The notes under the pieces: generated by a model
Database searches by the model: none
What the model was told of the DNA's origin: nothing
The model's input: only the letters and a program-made list of their open reading frames with translations
Position numbers and translations under genes: made by a program
Origin: Acidobacteriota bacterium
GTDB lineage: Bacteria > Acidobacteriota > Terriglobia > Terriglobales > Acidobacteriaceae
Assembly: GCA_013289765.1 (NCBI GenBank)
Contig: JABCZI010000002.1
Location: forward strand, 310,001 to 374,000
DNA: 64,000 nucleotides
Direction of reading: 5' to 3'
Shown here: piece by piece, positions 41,726 through 49,874 of the stretch
Numbering within the stretch: the stretch's first letter is position 1
How the letters are laid out: the number at the start of each line of letters is the position of its first letter

Positions 41726-43681
41726 CTACTTTAATAAATATTCTTTCATGAAGAGAACTGTCGCGTAGAATTCAAAGTCCCTGTCGTTTACCTTGATAAA
41801 CCCATGGCCCTCTTCCTTCGCCAGCAAGTGCCAAACCGGTGTTCCGTTTTTCCTGAGAGCGGCAACCATGGCCTCCGATTCACTCACCGGAACAATTGGA
41901 TCGTTCTTCCCCTGAACTACAAATAAGGGCTTCTTAATTTTCGCGACATTGTTGAGGGGCGCGATCCTTTCAAGGAAAGCACGCATTTGCGGGTCACGTT
42001 CATCGCCATATTCCACCCGGCGCAGGTCTTGACGATAAGCGGCCGTGTGCTCCAGGAATGTCACAAGGTTTGCCGGTCCATAGATATCGATTGCCGCCCG
42101 GATTTTGTCGCTGTAATTTGCGGCGACGGCAAGGGCCATATGACCGCCATAGCTTGCGCCTGTTACCAATACGTGGTCCGCATCCAGGTTGGGCTGTGTC
42201 TTGATCCAGTCAAGCAGTGCGCCAATGTCTTTATAGGCATTCTCGCGAAGATATCCATTGTCGAGCTTTAGAAATTCTTTGCCGTAGCCCGAAGAGCCTC
42301 GAATATTTGGACAGATCAGAGCGATTCCGAGTTCGTTCATGTAGTAATTCGTCTGGCCCTGGAAGTAAGGCTGAAACTGGGCTTCAGGGCCGCCATGAAT
42401 ATCAATGACCACTGGACGCTTTCCCATAAATCTTGCGGGAGGAGAATACAGAAAGCCTGAGATCGATAGTCCATCGAAGCTCTGCCATCGAATAAGTTTA
42501 GGCTCGACAAAATCGTCCGTATTGATCCCGGTTTCGCTATACGTCCAGCGTTCCACCGTCAGAGTCTTAGTGTCCAGCGAGTAGGCGTCAGTTGGGGAGC
42601 GGACTGAATCAAGAGTGAATCCAAGATATCTCCCGTCCTTGTGCCAACAAATACCACTGACGTAACCGGGGGGAACATTGACTAGAGGAATGTCCTTGCC
42701 AGTATGCGCATCGATCAAGTGAAGGAGTTCGAGGCCATCTTCGTTTGACAGAAGGGCGATCCTCTTTCCGTCGGGAGAAAGCTTGAAGTCCTGAATGTCC
42801 CATTTGATGTAATCGGTTAAAAATGTGTATTGGAGGGTTTTCAGATCCAAATACGCTAACCTCCGAAAATCGGAATCTCGGTCGGTGGTGACGTAGATCC
42901 CCTTCCCGTCTTTGCTGAATTGCGGGGTCCCATAGAGGTAGTGGCCGTAAGCAACCGTCTGACCATCAACTTTAGGAGTTAAGAGCTCTTTTGTGCCGGT
43001 TGCAACGTTAAAAGACCACACGTAGCTTTCATTAGCCGAGATCTCCTGAATCGCGACGATTTGCCGGTCATCTGGCGACCAGTCAGCCGGCTGCCATCCT
43101 TCGCCTCCGTCTAATTGCGCCAGCATTCGGTTGCTAGCTGGATCGGACGGATTCATGATGTAAAAGTCAATGTCTTTGCCATTTCTCCGTGTCGATCCAT
43201 AAACGATACGGTCACCAGCATTTGACCAAACGCCTGGGGTGTTCTTCGATTTGCCGTCGGTCAACAGGGTGACGTCACCTGTGGAAAAGTCGTACCGATA
43301 ATTCTGATAGTTTTGGTCGCCACCCACGTCCCTGGAAAAAATAAAATAGTCGCCCGCCGTGGGATGATAGGAAACTCCTCTGGCTGGGTTGTCGTCGAGA
43401 AAAGTAAGTTGCGTGCGAGCGCCACCGGGGAACTTCACCTGGTGGACCTGCGGGACGTTGCCGAAGAAGGTAACGATCAGCATCTCTCGCTTTGTGGGAT
43501 GCCAGTCCAGGATCTCGGCGGCGCGGCCTTTGGTGTATCGGGCGGCACGTTGCACCAAATCGGAAGGTATTGGGGGAATTCCCTCTACGACTAAATTATC
43601 GCCCGGAGTAACTTGGCTAGACTGAGCAAAAAGCGTTGTGACACAAAATAAATAGCCCAACATGCGAAGGCGGAATCTCAT
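41726..43681 (-). CDS. S9-family prolyl oligopeptidase-like exported peptidase
   Basis: 651 residues. A signal peptide (RMLGYLFCVTTLFAQSSQ) is followed by a WD40-like beta-propeller (about residues 60-390). The alpha/beta-hydrolase domain has the nucleophile in TGASYGGHMAL, the Asp in QGKNDPIVPVSE and the His in EEGHGF. It resembles dipeptidyl aminopeptidase/acylaminoacyl peptidases that act on short peptides. An AraC regulator gene lies 90 bp upstream on the same strand. Confidence 0.9.
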   Translation of the reverse strand: MRFRLRMLGYLFCVTTLFAQSSQVTPGDNLVVEGIPPIPSDLVQRAARYTKGRAAEILDWHPTKREMLIVTFFGNVPQVHQVKFPGGARTQLTFLDDNPARGVSYHPTAGDYFIFSRDVGGDQNYQNYRYDFSTGDVTLLTDGKSKNTPGVWSNAGDRIVYGSTRRNGKDIDFYIMNPSDPASNRMLAQLDGGEGWQPADWSPDDRQIVAIQEISANESYVWSFNVATGTKELLTPKVDGQTVAYGHYLYGTPQFSKDGKGIYVTTDRDSDFRRLAYLDLKTLQYTFLTDYIKWDIQDFKLSPDGKRIALLSNEDGLELLHLIDAHTGKDIPLVNVPPGYVSGICWHKDGRYLGFTLDSVRSPTDAYSLDTKTLTVERWTYSETGINTDDFVEPKLIRWQSFDGLSISGFLYSPPARFMGKRPVVIDIHGGPEAQFQPYFQGQTNYYMNELGIALICPNIRGSSGYGKEFLKLDNGYLRENAYKDIGALLDWIKTQPNLDADHVLVTGASYGGHMALAVAANYSDKIRAAIDIYGPANLVTFLEHTAAYRQDLRRVEYGDERDPQMRAFLERIAPLNNVAKIKKPLFVVQGKNDPIVPVSESEAMVAALRKNGTPVWHLLAKEEGHGFIKVNDRDFEFYATVLFMKEYLLK

Positions 43682-43771
43682 TAAGGTGCTCCATGATTCT
43701 GGCGTATAAGGAGTGGCTCCTCGCGATCGAGATCCGTCAGGAGCTCCCTCGAACCGTCAGTTCATGCTGTT

Positions 43772-44620
43772 TTATAGCGGAGCCGGGAGGGTGGCTGCTT
43801 GAACCATATTAGCCTTGACGGAATTTATTTGACGTGACTTTTGTGGATGGAGTTGGACGGCGTTTCGAAAAGCGGAAGGAGTGAGGCCTGTTGACTTCTT
43901 GAAATCTCGGCACAGATGGGCGTGATCCGCGAAACCACAAGCGTATGCCACCTCCACGATCGGCCGCTCCGAGTTGAGCAACTCGAAAGCTTTCCGAATA
44001 CGGATCTTGGCCAGATGATCGCCGAATGTACATCCGAGAAACCGGTGAAAACTGCGTGCCAGGTGCACCGGATGAACACCAACAGAGAAGGCAAGGCTCG
44101 CCAATGAAATGGGCTGCTCCTCAATCTCACTGCAGACTTGCAGAGCGCGGTTGAACCAGGCGGGTGGACGCCGATCCAGTGGGCCGGTAAAAAAGAAACC
44201 AAGCAACTCGGTAGCCACGTCTTCGACCATGTGCGGATCGGCACTGAGTGCGCGATACACCCGTAGGCCGAGTGAATAGGGAAGGCCGTCGCGAAAAATG
44301 CAAGCCCGCGGAACCGGCTTCAGTTCCTGTGCGGCATCTCCCAACCAGGCCGGATCGATCTCGAGGTCAACCAAATGGCCGCCTCGGGAGTGAAACTGGT
44401 CGGCGTGAGCCTCTGTTCTCGGGTGCCAGATGACCGTGCCCGACGAACAGTTTCGTTCCTCCTGATGGGAAACTTCACTGTACGCACCCGCGAGGAGGAA
44501 AGAAACGTAAGCCGTTTCATGTTCGTGCAGAGCGAGCGCCGCCTCCGCCGAATAGGACTTTTCTATAATTCGAAAAGCGCCGATCTGCTTCTTGCGAAGA
44601 ATGGTTCTCGCGGATTTCAT
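43772..44620 (-). CDS. AraC-family transcriptional regulator
   Basis: 282 residues. The N-terminal cupin-like sensor domain has LHEHETAYVSFLLAGAYSE. The C-terminal double helix-turn-helix (about residues 165-265) has SLASLAFSVGVHPVHLARSF and the classic VAYACGFADHAHLCRDFKK followed by TGLTPSAFR. The effector is unknown. The neighbouring S9 peptidase may be a target. Confidence 0.9.
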   Translation of the reverse strand: MKSARTILRKKQIGAFRIIEKSYSAEAALALHEHETAYVSFLLAGAYSEVSHQEERNCSSGTVIWHPRTEAHADQFHSRGGHLVDLEIDPAWLGDAAQELKPVPRACIFRDGLPYSLGLRVYRALSADPHMVEDVATELLGFFFTGPLDRRPPAWFNRALQVCSEIEEQPISLASLAFSVGVHPVHLARSFHRFLGCTFGDHLAKIRIRKAFELLNSERPIVEVAYACGFADHAHLCRDFKKSTGLTPSAFRNAVQLHPQKSRQINSVKANMVQAATLPAPL

Positions 44621-44742
44621 TTCAGGTCTGCACTATTGAGGCTGAGGCTACCAACGTTATGGACGTATCGTACCCGCCAACGTCATCAATCGCATGGCTG
44701 AGCATGCAGGCGAAAAGCGCGATGACGGGCTGGCAGAGACGC

Positions 44743-45138
44743 CTACTGCCTTAATCCCATCCAGCTTTCCGATACCACCAGCGAGTTGCCGGGGTTGTGC
44801 GGATCATATTTCACCGAAGTAGGCAGTCCCAGCCGGCAGGAATGGAGGTTGATCCACTGGCGGAGGTAGGTCACGTCTTGTGAGCATTCGTACGACACGC
44901 CTGCGACGTCATATTTGTAAATCAGGAGTACGGCGGCATGATGGCCCTCGTTCTGTTCCATCTCATGCACGTCGATTACGGTGCCATCGGTGATGCGTCC
45001 AATGCCATCGAGCCAGGTGCGGCGTTCGCGTTCCAACTCGGCAGGGCCTTTGGGCTTTCTCCGCAAAAGCGCATATACGCTGAGGATTCCAACCGTGCTG
45101 ACCGCCACCACCAGCGAATAAAGACGAAATGAATTCAT
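44743..45138 (-). CDS. Small membrane protein, DUF3592-like
   Basis: 131 residues from ATG 45138. One N-terminal helix (LYSLVVAVSTVGILSVYALL) is followed by a basic stretch. A beta-rich domain then has GTVIDVHEMEQNEGHHA, YKYDVAGVSYECSQDV and VKYDPHNPGNSLV, the layout of DUF3592 proteins. Function unknown. A start 14 codons upstream is open but adds no family-like sequence. Confidence 0.6.
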   Translation of the reverse strand: MNSFRLYSLVVAVSTVGILSVYALLRRKPKGPAELERERRTWLDGIGRITDGTVIDVHEMEQNEGHHAAVLLIYKYDVAGVSYECSQDVTYLRQWINLHSCRLGLPTSVKYDPHNPGNSLVVSESWMGLRQ

Positions 45139-45286
45139 AACCCAAAATGATGAATTGGCAACCGGCGTTGCCCGTAACATCGCATAATCAGAATATGACG
45201 GAAGCGTCGTCTGCGGTAGTGGGTGCGCGGTTACCTAAGGAATGGGGCTGTGGAAAACTAGAGCAGTGTCGGAGGCTACTGCTCTT

Positions 45287-45724
45287 CTACTTTTGCTTGC
45301 AAACGAACTCACGAGCCAATTCGCCAAAGTCGCCTTCCGCCGGTGCGCCAAACTGAAGGTCATGACGAGTTTTTTTGCTGACCACAAGTTTTCCGCCGCG
45401 ATCGCGCGAGTAGAACCATTCGGAGTTTGCGATAGCGGTGCCGCTGGCGCAGTTGAAGCGAACCCGAGCGCGCAACTCAACAAATGGCCCGCCCTGCGGC
45501 AGATGGGTCGGTTCTTTGTATTCCACCCGGACCCATGCCGTGCGGAGACCGTTCTTCTGCGGGGTGACCGAACTCACCAAAACCTGATCGCCGGTTGCGG
45601 TCGCGCCGATCGTCCGCCAGTCGCCGGCGGCGAAGACTGCCAATCCCACGAGGAGGACGGGGGCCAGCACCACGGCTCCAAAGATAATCAGGCCCTTCTT
45701 TATGGGAGATACAGGGGAAGACAT
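45287..45724 (-). CDS. Membrane-anchored protein resembling surface-adhesin E domain
   Basis: 145 residues from ATG 45724. A signal anchor (GLIIFGAVVLAPVLLVGLAV) is followed by a beta domain with WVRVEYKEP, VELRARVRFNCASG and AREFVCKQK. The two cysteines are placed as in Adhesin_E-like domains. That resemblance is by pattern only. A TTG start 9 codons upstream is also open. Confidence 0.55.
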   Translation of the reverse strand: MSSPVSPIKKGLIIFGAVVLAPVLLVGLAVFAAGDWRTIGATATGDQVLVSSVTPQKNGLRTAWVRVEYKEPTHLPQGGPFVELRARVRFNCASGTAIANSEWFYSRDRGGKLVVSKKTRHDLQFGAPAEGDFGELAREFVCKQK

Positions 45725-45920
45725 AAGCACGCCGGAGACACTTTGGAACAAAAACCGCTTTCTGTCAACTATGGGCAGTCATCAGTGGTGAGTGCCCGGT
45801 GGTCAGCGGCAACAGAATCGAACTTGACGGTATTGAATACGGGCCAGTGAAGTTCTTGATAAAAAGTCCAGAGCAACGAATGCATCCTCTGCTATCGTTG
45901 CTGCTGCGACTGAGGCCAAC

Positions 45921-46457
45921 ATGGAAACCCTTCCCTGCACAAGTATGGAGTCTGCGATTGGCCCGCTGTTTCTGGCCGCTTCCGGGCGGGGACTGGTTGC
46001 GCTTGAGTTCGACGTCCGCTTGCCGGGTCAGCAATCGATTCGTCCGAACCCGCGCCATCTTCGGGAAGAAAAGAAAGGCTTTACCTTCGAGGATTCTGCC
46101 AAAGTGATGCTCCCCTACGTGAATGAGATTATTGAATATTTTGCCCGCAAGCGGCGGGAATTCAGCTTCCCGCTCGATCTGCGCGGGACCGAGTTTCAGT
46201 TAGCCTGCTGGCGTGCGCTGCTCGCGATTCCTTATGGAGAGACGCGCAGCTACGCCGACATTGCTCGCGCGGTGGGCAAGCCGAATGCGTTTCGGGCTGT
46301 CGGCATGGCTAATAATCGCAATCCGATTGCAATCGTTGTGCCGTGCCATCGCGTGATTGCTTCCGATGGCGGCCTCTGCGGTTATGGCGGCGGTCTCGAG
46401 GTGAAACGCAAGCTGCTGGAACTCGAGGGAGCGGTAAGCGGAATGTTGGCGGCGTAG
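45921..46457 (+). CDS. ogt: Methylated-DNA-protein-cysteine methyltransferase
   Basis: 178 residues. The active-site motif IVVPCHRVIASDGGLCGYGGG contains the acceptor Cys. The DNA-binding helix region (TRSYADIARAVGKPNAFRAV) is typical. It repairs O6-alkylguanine by irreversible transfer to Cys. It starts at ATG 45921. A palindromic repeat follows the stop codon. Confidence 0.94.
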   Translation: METLPCTSMESAIGPLFLAASGRGLVALEFDVRLPGQQSIRPNPRHLREEKKGFTFEDSAKVMLPYVNEIIEYFARKRREFSFPLDLRGTEFQLACWRALLAIPYGETRSYADIARAVGKPNAFRAVGMANNRNPIAIVVPCHRVIASDGGLCGYGGGLEVKRKLLELEGAVSGMLAA

Positions 46458-46540
46458 AAAATTGTTGATTTCTGATTGTTGATTGTTGATTAGAAACCTC
46501 TGTAGCGCGCGATTTTCAATCGACAATCAGAAATCCGCAA
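46457..46540. repeat. Dispersed palindrome with GATTTCTGATTGTTG core, copy 2
   Basis: Left core 46467-46485 and right core 46517-46535 are inverted copies (one mismatch). The left core shares GATTTCTGATTGTTG with the palindrome at 25760-25785. It sits between ogt and the permease gene. Confidence 0.75.
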
Positions 46541-46551
46541 TCAACAATTCA

Positions 46552-47871
46552 TTGACGACTCAAACTAAATCATCCGCTCTCCGCAAAGCCAGCCTCTTCT
46601 ATCTCGTCTTCGTGATGTTTTCCTACACGACTGGCGGCCCGTTCGGGCTCGAAGATATGGTCACAACTTCCGGCCCGGGGATGACGCTGATTTATCTTCT
46701 CGTGCTGCCGTTTTTCTGGTGCATTCCCGTGTCGCTAGTGTCGGCGGAACTGACTACCGCGATGCCCGTCGAGGGCGGCTTCTATCGCTGGACGCGCGCC
46801 GCCTTCGGCAACTTCTGGGGATTTCTTGCGGGATGGTGGAACTGGTCAGCGTCGTTTCTACTCGGCGGAGCCTACGCCGTTCTCTTCACCGATTACCTGG
46901 TGTACTACTTTCCCGGAATTACGGGATGGAAACATTATTTGGTTTCTGTCGCGCTGATCGCGGTCATCACCTGGATCAACGTGCGCGGCATTGAGATGGT
47001 AGGAAAAGTCGCGACGGCGCTGGAAATTTTCATTTTTGTGCCGGTGATCACGATGGTCGTGATGGGGCTCATGCGCTGGCATCATAATCCGTTTGTCCCG
47101 TTGATCCCGCCGCATCAGCCTACATTCAAAATCTTTGGCGTCGGACTCGCACTGGGTCTGTGGCTGTATTCCGGATATGAACAACTTTCGACTGTTGCCG
47201 AGGAGGTTGATAACCCGCAACGGGCCTACCCGCGCGCGTTGGCCATGGTCGTCCCGCTATCGATGGCGGCTTATTTTTTGCCCACGCTGGCGGGACTTGC
47301 ATCGGCAGGCAACTGGGAGCAGTGGCATACCGGATATTTCTCGGACGCAGCGAGGATTGTCGGCGGATCGCTTTTCGGGCGCCCATGGCTGGGCACGTGG
47401 ATGACGCTCGCGGCCATGGTCGGGAACGTGGCGCTGCTTAACAGCACCGTGCTCACCACAACGCGCATGCCTTTCGCGATGGCCGAAGACGGATACCTTC
47501 CTGCGGCGCTGACGCGCAGGCATTCGCGATATGGCACGCCGTGGCTGGCAATTCTGGTGTCGGCGATTATCTATGCGCTGCTGGCATGGCAGAGTCTCGG
47601 CCAGCTTATCTCGGTCTACATATGGCTGCGCTCGGCCACGACAGTGCTGACGGTGTTGTCGGCATGGAAGCTTCGTCGCTCGCGGCCGGAGATGCCGCGC
47701 GCGTTTCTGATTCCTGGCGGACGAATGGGCCTTGTCTACGTAGTCGCTGCTCCAGTAGTGATGGCGTTGGTGGCCTTGCTGGGAAGTGACCATTTTGCTT
47801 TGATCGGCGGTGCGATTGCGATGGTATTGGGGCCGGTGGTTTATTTCGGTGTGCGCCGCCGCCGTTCCTAA
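46552..47871 (+). CDS. APC-family amino-acid permease
   Basis: About 439 residues from a TTG at 46552. Roughly 12 hydrophobic helices are present, starting KASLFYLVFVMFSYTTGGPF with the unwound TM1 Gly-rich segment. TM6 contains WLYSGYEQLSTVAEEVDNPQ, the APC signature. It probably imports an amino acid or polyamine by proton symport. No RBS is evident and the palindrome lies immediately upstream, so the start is uncertain. Confidence 0.87.
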   Translation: MTTQTKSSALRKASLFYLVFVMFSYTTGGPFGLEDMVTTSGPGMTLIYLLVLPFFWCIPVSLVSAELTTAMPVEGGFYRWTRAAFGNFWGFLAGWWNWSASFLLGGAYAVLFTDYLVYYFPGITGWKHYLVSVALIAVITWINVRGIEMVGKVATALEIFIFVPVITMVVMGLMRWHHNPFVPLIPPHQPTFKIFGVGLALGLWLYSGYEQLSTVAEEVDNPQRAYPRALAMVVPLSMAAYFLPTLAGLASAGNWEQWHTGYFSDAARIVGGSLFGRPWLGTWMTLAAMVGNVALLNSTVLTTTRMPFAMAEDGYLPAALTRRHSRYGTPWLAILVSAIIYALLAWQSLGQLISVYIWLRSATTVLTVLSAWKLRRSRPEMPRAFLIPGGRMGLVYVVAAPVVMALVALLGSDHFALIGGAIAMVLGPVVYFGVRRRRS

Positions 47872-47917
47872 CCTGCCTTGCGAAATAAATAATCGCCACG
47901 GCTGCCACCGTTTCGCG

Positions 47918-47959
47918 TTGCGGTTGGTCGGTGATGGATATACAATCCTGATGTATATC
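47918..47959 (+). promoter_or_regulatory. Promoter and overlapping palindromic operator of the AbrB/PIN pair
   Basis: TTGCGG (47918-47923), 17-bp spacer, TACAAT (47941-47946). The perfect inverted repeat GATATAC (47937-47943), 9-nt gap, GTATATC (47953-47959) covers the -10 box. AAGGAG follows at 47960-47965, 8 nt before the ATG. The layout fits autorepression by the antitoxin. Confidence 0.75.
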
Positions 47960-47973
47960 AAGGAGAACGGTCC

Positions 47974-48204
47974 ATGCGGGTCGCAAAGTGGGGGAATAGT
48001 TTGGCCATTAGGCTGCCGGCAGCGGTAGTCAAAGCGCTCGAACTGAAGGAGGGCGACGACATTGAGATTCAGATTGCCAATCGCAGGAACTTTCAGGTTA
48101 AGAAAGGTTGGACCCGTGAGCAGGCTTTGGCGGCTCTAAGGAAATTGAGCCGGCCGTTCCCCAAGGGATTTGTCTTCGACCGCGAAGAAGCACATGAACG
48201 GTAA
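47974..48204 (+). CDS. AbrB/MazE-type antitoxin
   Basis: 76 residues. The N-terminal swapped-hairpin AbrB domain has MRVAKWGNSLAIRLPAAVVK and LELKEGDDIEIQ. The C-terminal half (about residues 45-76) likely wraps and inhibits the toxin. It overlaps the PIN toxin gene by 11 bp. A palindrome over its own promoter suggests autoregulation. Confidence 0.9.
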   Translation: MRVAKWGNSLAIRLPAAVVKALELKEGDDIEIQIANRRNFQVKKGWTREQALAALRKLSRPFPKGFVFDREEAHER

Positions 48205-48598
48205 AGCTTTCTTCGACACCAAGGTCCTGGTCTATGCCATCGTAGAAAACGATCCCCGCAAGATACGTGCTCGCGAATTGCTTGCTGTTGGAGGCACGAT
48301 TAGCGTGCAGGTATTGAATGAATTTGTTTCCGTTGTGCGCCGCAAGGTAAAGATGCCCTGGGATGATGTGAGAGCAACGTTGCAGTGGATTCTGCTTCTG
48401 TGTCCCGAAGCGGTTGGGGTCACCATCAAAACCCACGAGAAGGCCGTCGGAATTGCGGAGAGATACGGCTATAGGATCTATGACTCGCTTATTGTTGCTT
48501 CGGCATTAGAGGCAAAATGCGAGTTGCTTTATTCGGAAGACTTGCAGGACGGGCAGGTGATTGAGGGGAAATTAACTATTCGGAATCCGTTCCGGTGA
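48194..48598 (+). CDS. PIN-domain toxin (VapC-type ribonuclease)
   Basis: 134 residues from ATG 48194. PIN acidic residues: Asp in AFFDTKVLVYA, Glu in QVLNEFVSVVRRK and Asp in YRIYDSLIVASAL, with LLYSEDLQDGQ carrying the last acidic group. It is expected to cleave tRNA or other RNA when released from the antitoxin. The 3' end overlaps the convergent phosphoribosyltransferase gene by 23 bp. Confidence 0.9.
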   Translation: MNGKAFFDTKVLVYAIVENDPRKIRARELLAVGGTISVQVLNEFVSVVRRKVKMPWDDVRATLQWILLLCPEAVGVTIKTHEKAVGIAERYGYRIYDSLIVASALEAKCELLYSEDLQDGQVIEGKLTIRNPFR

Positions 48599-49331
48599 AC
48601 GTCCTCGCAAGGAATAACCGGACAACTTCTCCGCATTTTGCATTCTGTTGCAGCCGCCACCGGCAGGCTTGCGACGTGTCGCCTGTAGTCCGAATGTCAT
48701 CAAACAGGATCACGCCAGCCCCGTCGAGATCTGCCTTCCTGCAGCCTAGCGACCGGAAATGCTCTGTCGCAGTAGGACGCTGCCCGTGATACGCCATATG
48801 AGCCGCAGTAACACTCTCTTTCCGGAAAAGTAGGTCTTCGGGATACCGCAGGCACGGGAACATTTTGGCGATGAAACCGCACATTAGCTTGGACGACGGC
48901 GAGACCTCGTGCGCCAAGTGGCTGGGGACGGGAACAACATAGCGACAGTCGAATTCGCGCTTCCAGTCCTCTGAAAACTTTCCTAGCGCCTTGTAAACCT
49001 GTACACAGGCAGTTGAGAGGCACGCCGACCCTGATTCCTTGAAGCAGAGAACGAACTGGGTCGCCTTGTCGGTCTGTCCGAGTTTGCCGGGTTTGTACCG
49101 GAACAGGGAAAGCGAGAGATTGTCCGGGTCCCAGTAGTCGATGCGCTCTTGACCAATGTCGCTATAGGAGTTAATCCCGTCCTCCCCCACCCAATCAAGC
49201 GGGCACCGATTTAATCCGCTGTGGCCCGTTTTGGTGGTCGCTTCGCGGACTTGGAGTGTTCGATTGGAATCCGCCGAAGGGACAGAGCGGATTCTCTCGC
49301 AGAAAACGACTTGTCGCATTTTGGACAGCAC
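48576..49331 (-). CDS. ComF-like phosphoribosyltransferase
   Basis: Up to 251 residues. The type I PRTase loop VILFDDIRTTGDTSQA (about residue 209) is clear, preceded by CRYVVPVPSHLAHEV. Such proteins occur in DNA uptake (ComF) and in unassigned contexts. The first 46 or so codons overlap the zinc-ribbon gene in another frame, so the true start may be a GTG near 49192. It converges on the PIN toxin gene. Confidence 0.72.
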   Translation of the reverse strand: MLSKMRQVVFCERIRSVPSADSNRTLQVREATTKTGHSGLNRCPLDWVGEDGINSYSDIGQERIDYWDPDNLSLSLFRYKPGKLGQTDKATQFVLCFKESGSACLSTACVQVYKALGKFSEDWKREFDCRYVVPVPSHLAHEVSPSSKLMCGFIAKMFPCLRYPEDLLFRKESVTAAHMAYHGQRPTATEHFRSLGCRKADLDGAGVILFDDIRTTGDTSQACRWRLQQNAKCGEVVRLFLARTFTGTDSE

Positions 49332-49450
49332 AATCTATAGGCGCCCGCGCGGGGCGGTTCGGAGTAAAGTCTTGCAAAGACCCAGCGGTTGCATGTGCAC
49401 TGGGAACATAGCGCGAGGACCTTGGCACGATTTGCGGGACGTCTAGGCAT
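49211..49450 (-). CDS. Small zinc-ribbon protein
   Basis: 79 residues from ATG 49450. CSQC and CCPKCDKSF, about 22 residues apart, form a plausible four-cysteine zinc ribbon. The ends are basic (MPRRPANRAK; KSAKRPPKRATAD). No strong RBS is seen. It lies just upstream of, and overlaps, the phosphoribosyltransferase frame; ComF proteins often carry an N-terminal zinc finger, so the pair could be a split version. Moderately sure it is real. Confidence 0.45.
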   Translation of the reverse strand: MPRRPANRAKVLALCSQCTCNRWVFARLYSEPPRAGAYRLCCPKCDKSFSARESALSLRRIPIEHSKSAKRPPKRATAD

Positions 49451-49512
49451 AGAGGCACGATTGTAGAACACTGGGGCGCCTTTTGGCCCCAGAGAACAAA
49501 GGAGGGTCTGCT

Positions 49513-49791
49513 GTGCCATACCATGGAACTCCGGAAGCTGAAGCACGTCTGGCTGCGGAAACACCGGCATTGACTGAACGGGAGATCGAAGAACTACTTC
49601 CGTGGATGCGAAGCATGGGGATTGGTCCTGTGCAGCGACTGCAAGCCGAACTTACATTCACCAGCGTTAAGGCAATCCGCGATTTTGAGCGCAGCAGCAA
49701 CCGCGTGGCTAAGTGGATGATCGGGCTTGTGGTTTCCCAAGTTGTCTTGGCTACGGTGCAGGTTGCGCTAATCATTTGCCGCAACCGTTAG
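49513..49791 (+). CDS. Small single-helix membrane protein
   Basis: 92 residues from a GTG at 49513 with AAGGAGG (49499-49505) 7 nt upstream. An acidic helical N-terminus (TEREIEELLPWMRSMGIGPV) precedes one C-terminal membrane helix (WMIGLVVSQVVLATVQVALI). No family is recognised. It is divergent from the zinc-ribbon gene. Confidence 0.55.
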   Translation: MPYHGTPEAEARLAAETPALTEREIEELLPWMRSMGIGPVQRLQAELTFTSVKAIRDFERSSNRVAKWMIGLVVSQVVLATVQVALIICRNR

Positions 49792-49874
49792 CAACAACGA
49801 ACGAGGTCAGCTCCGACGATGAAGCCTATAGGCCAGTAGGATCGAAGGCAGGCACAAAACCGGCCACACGAAGT

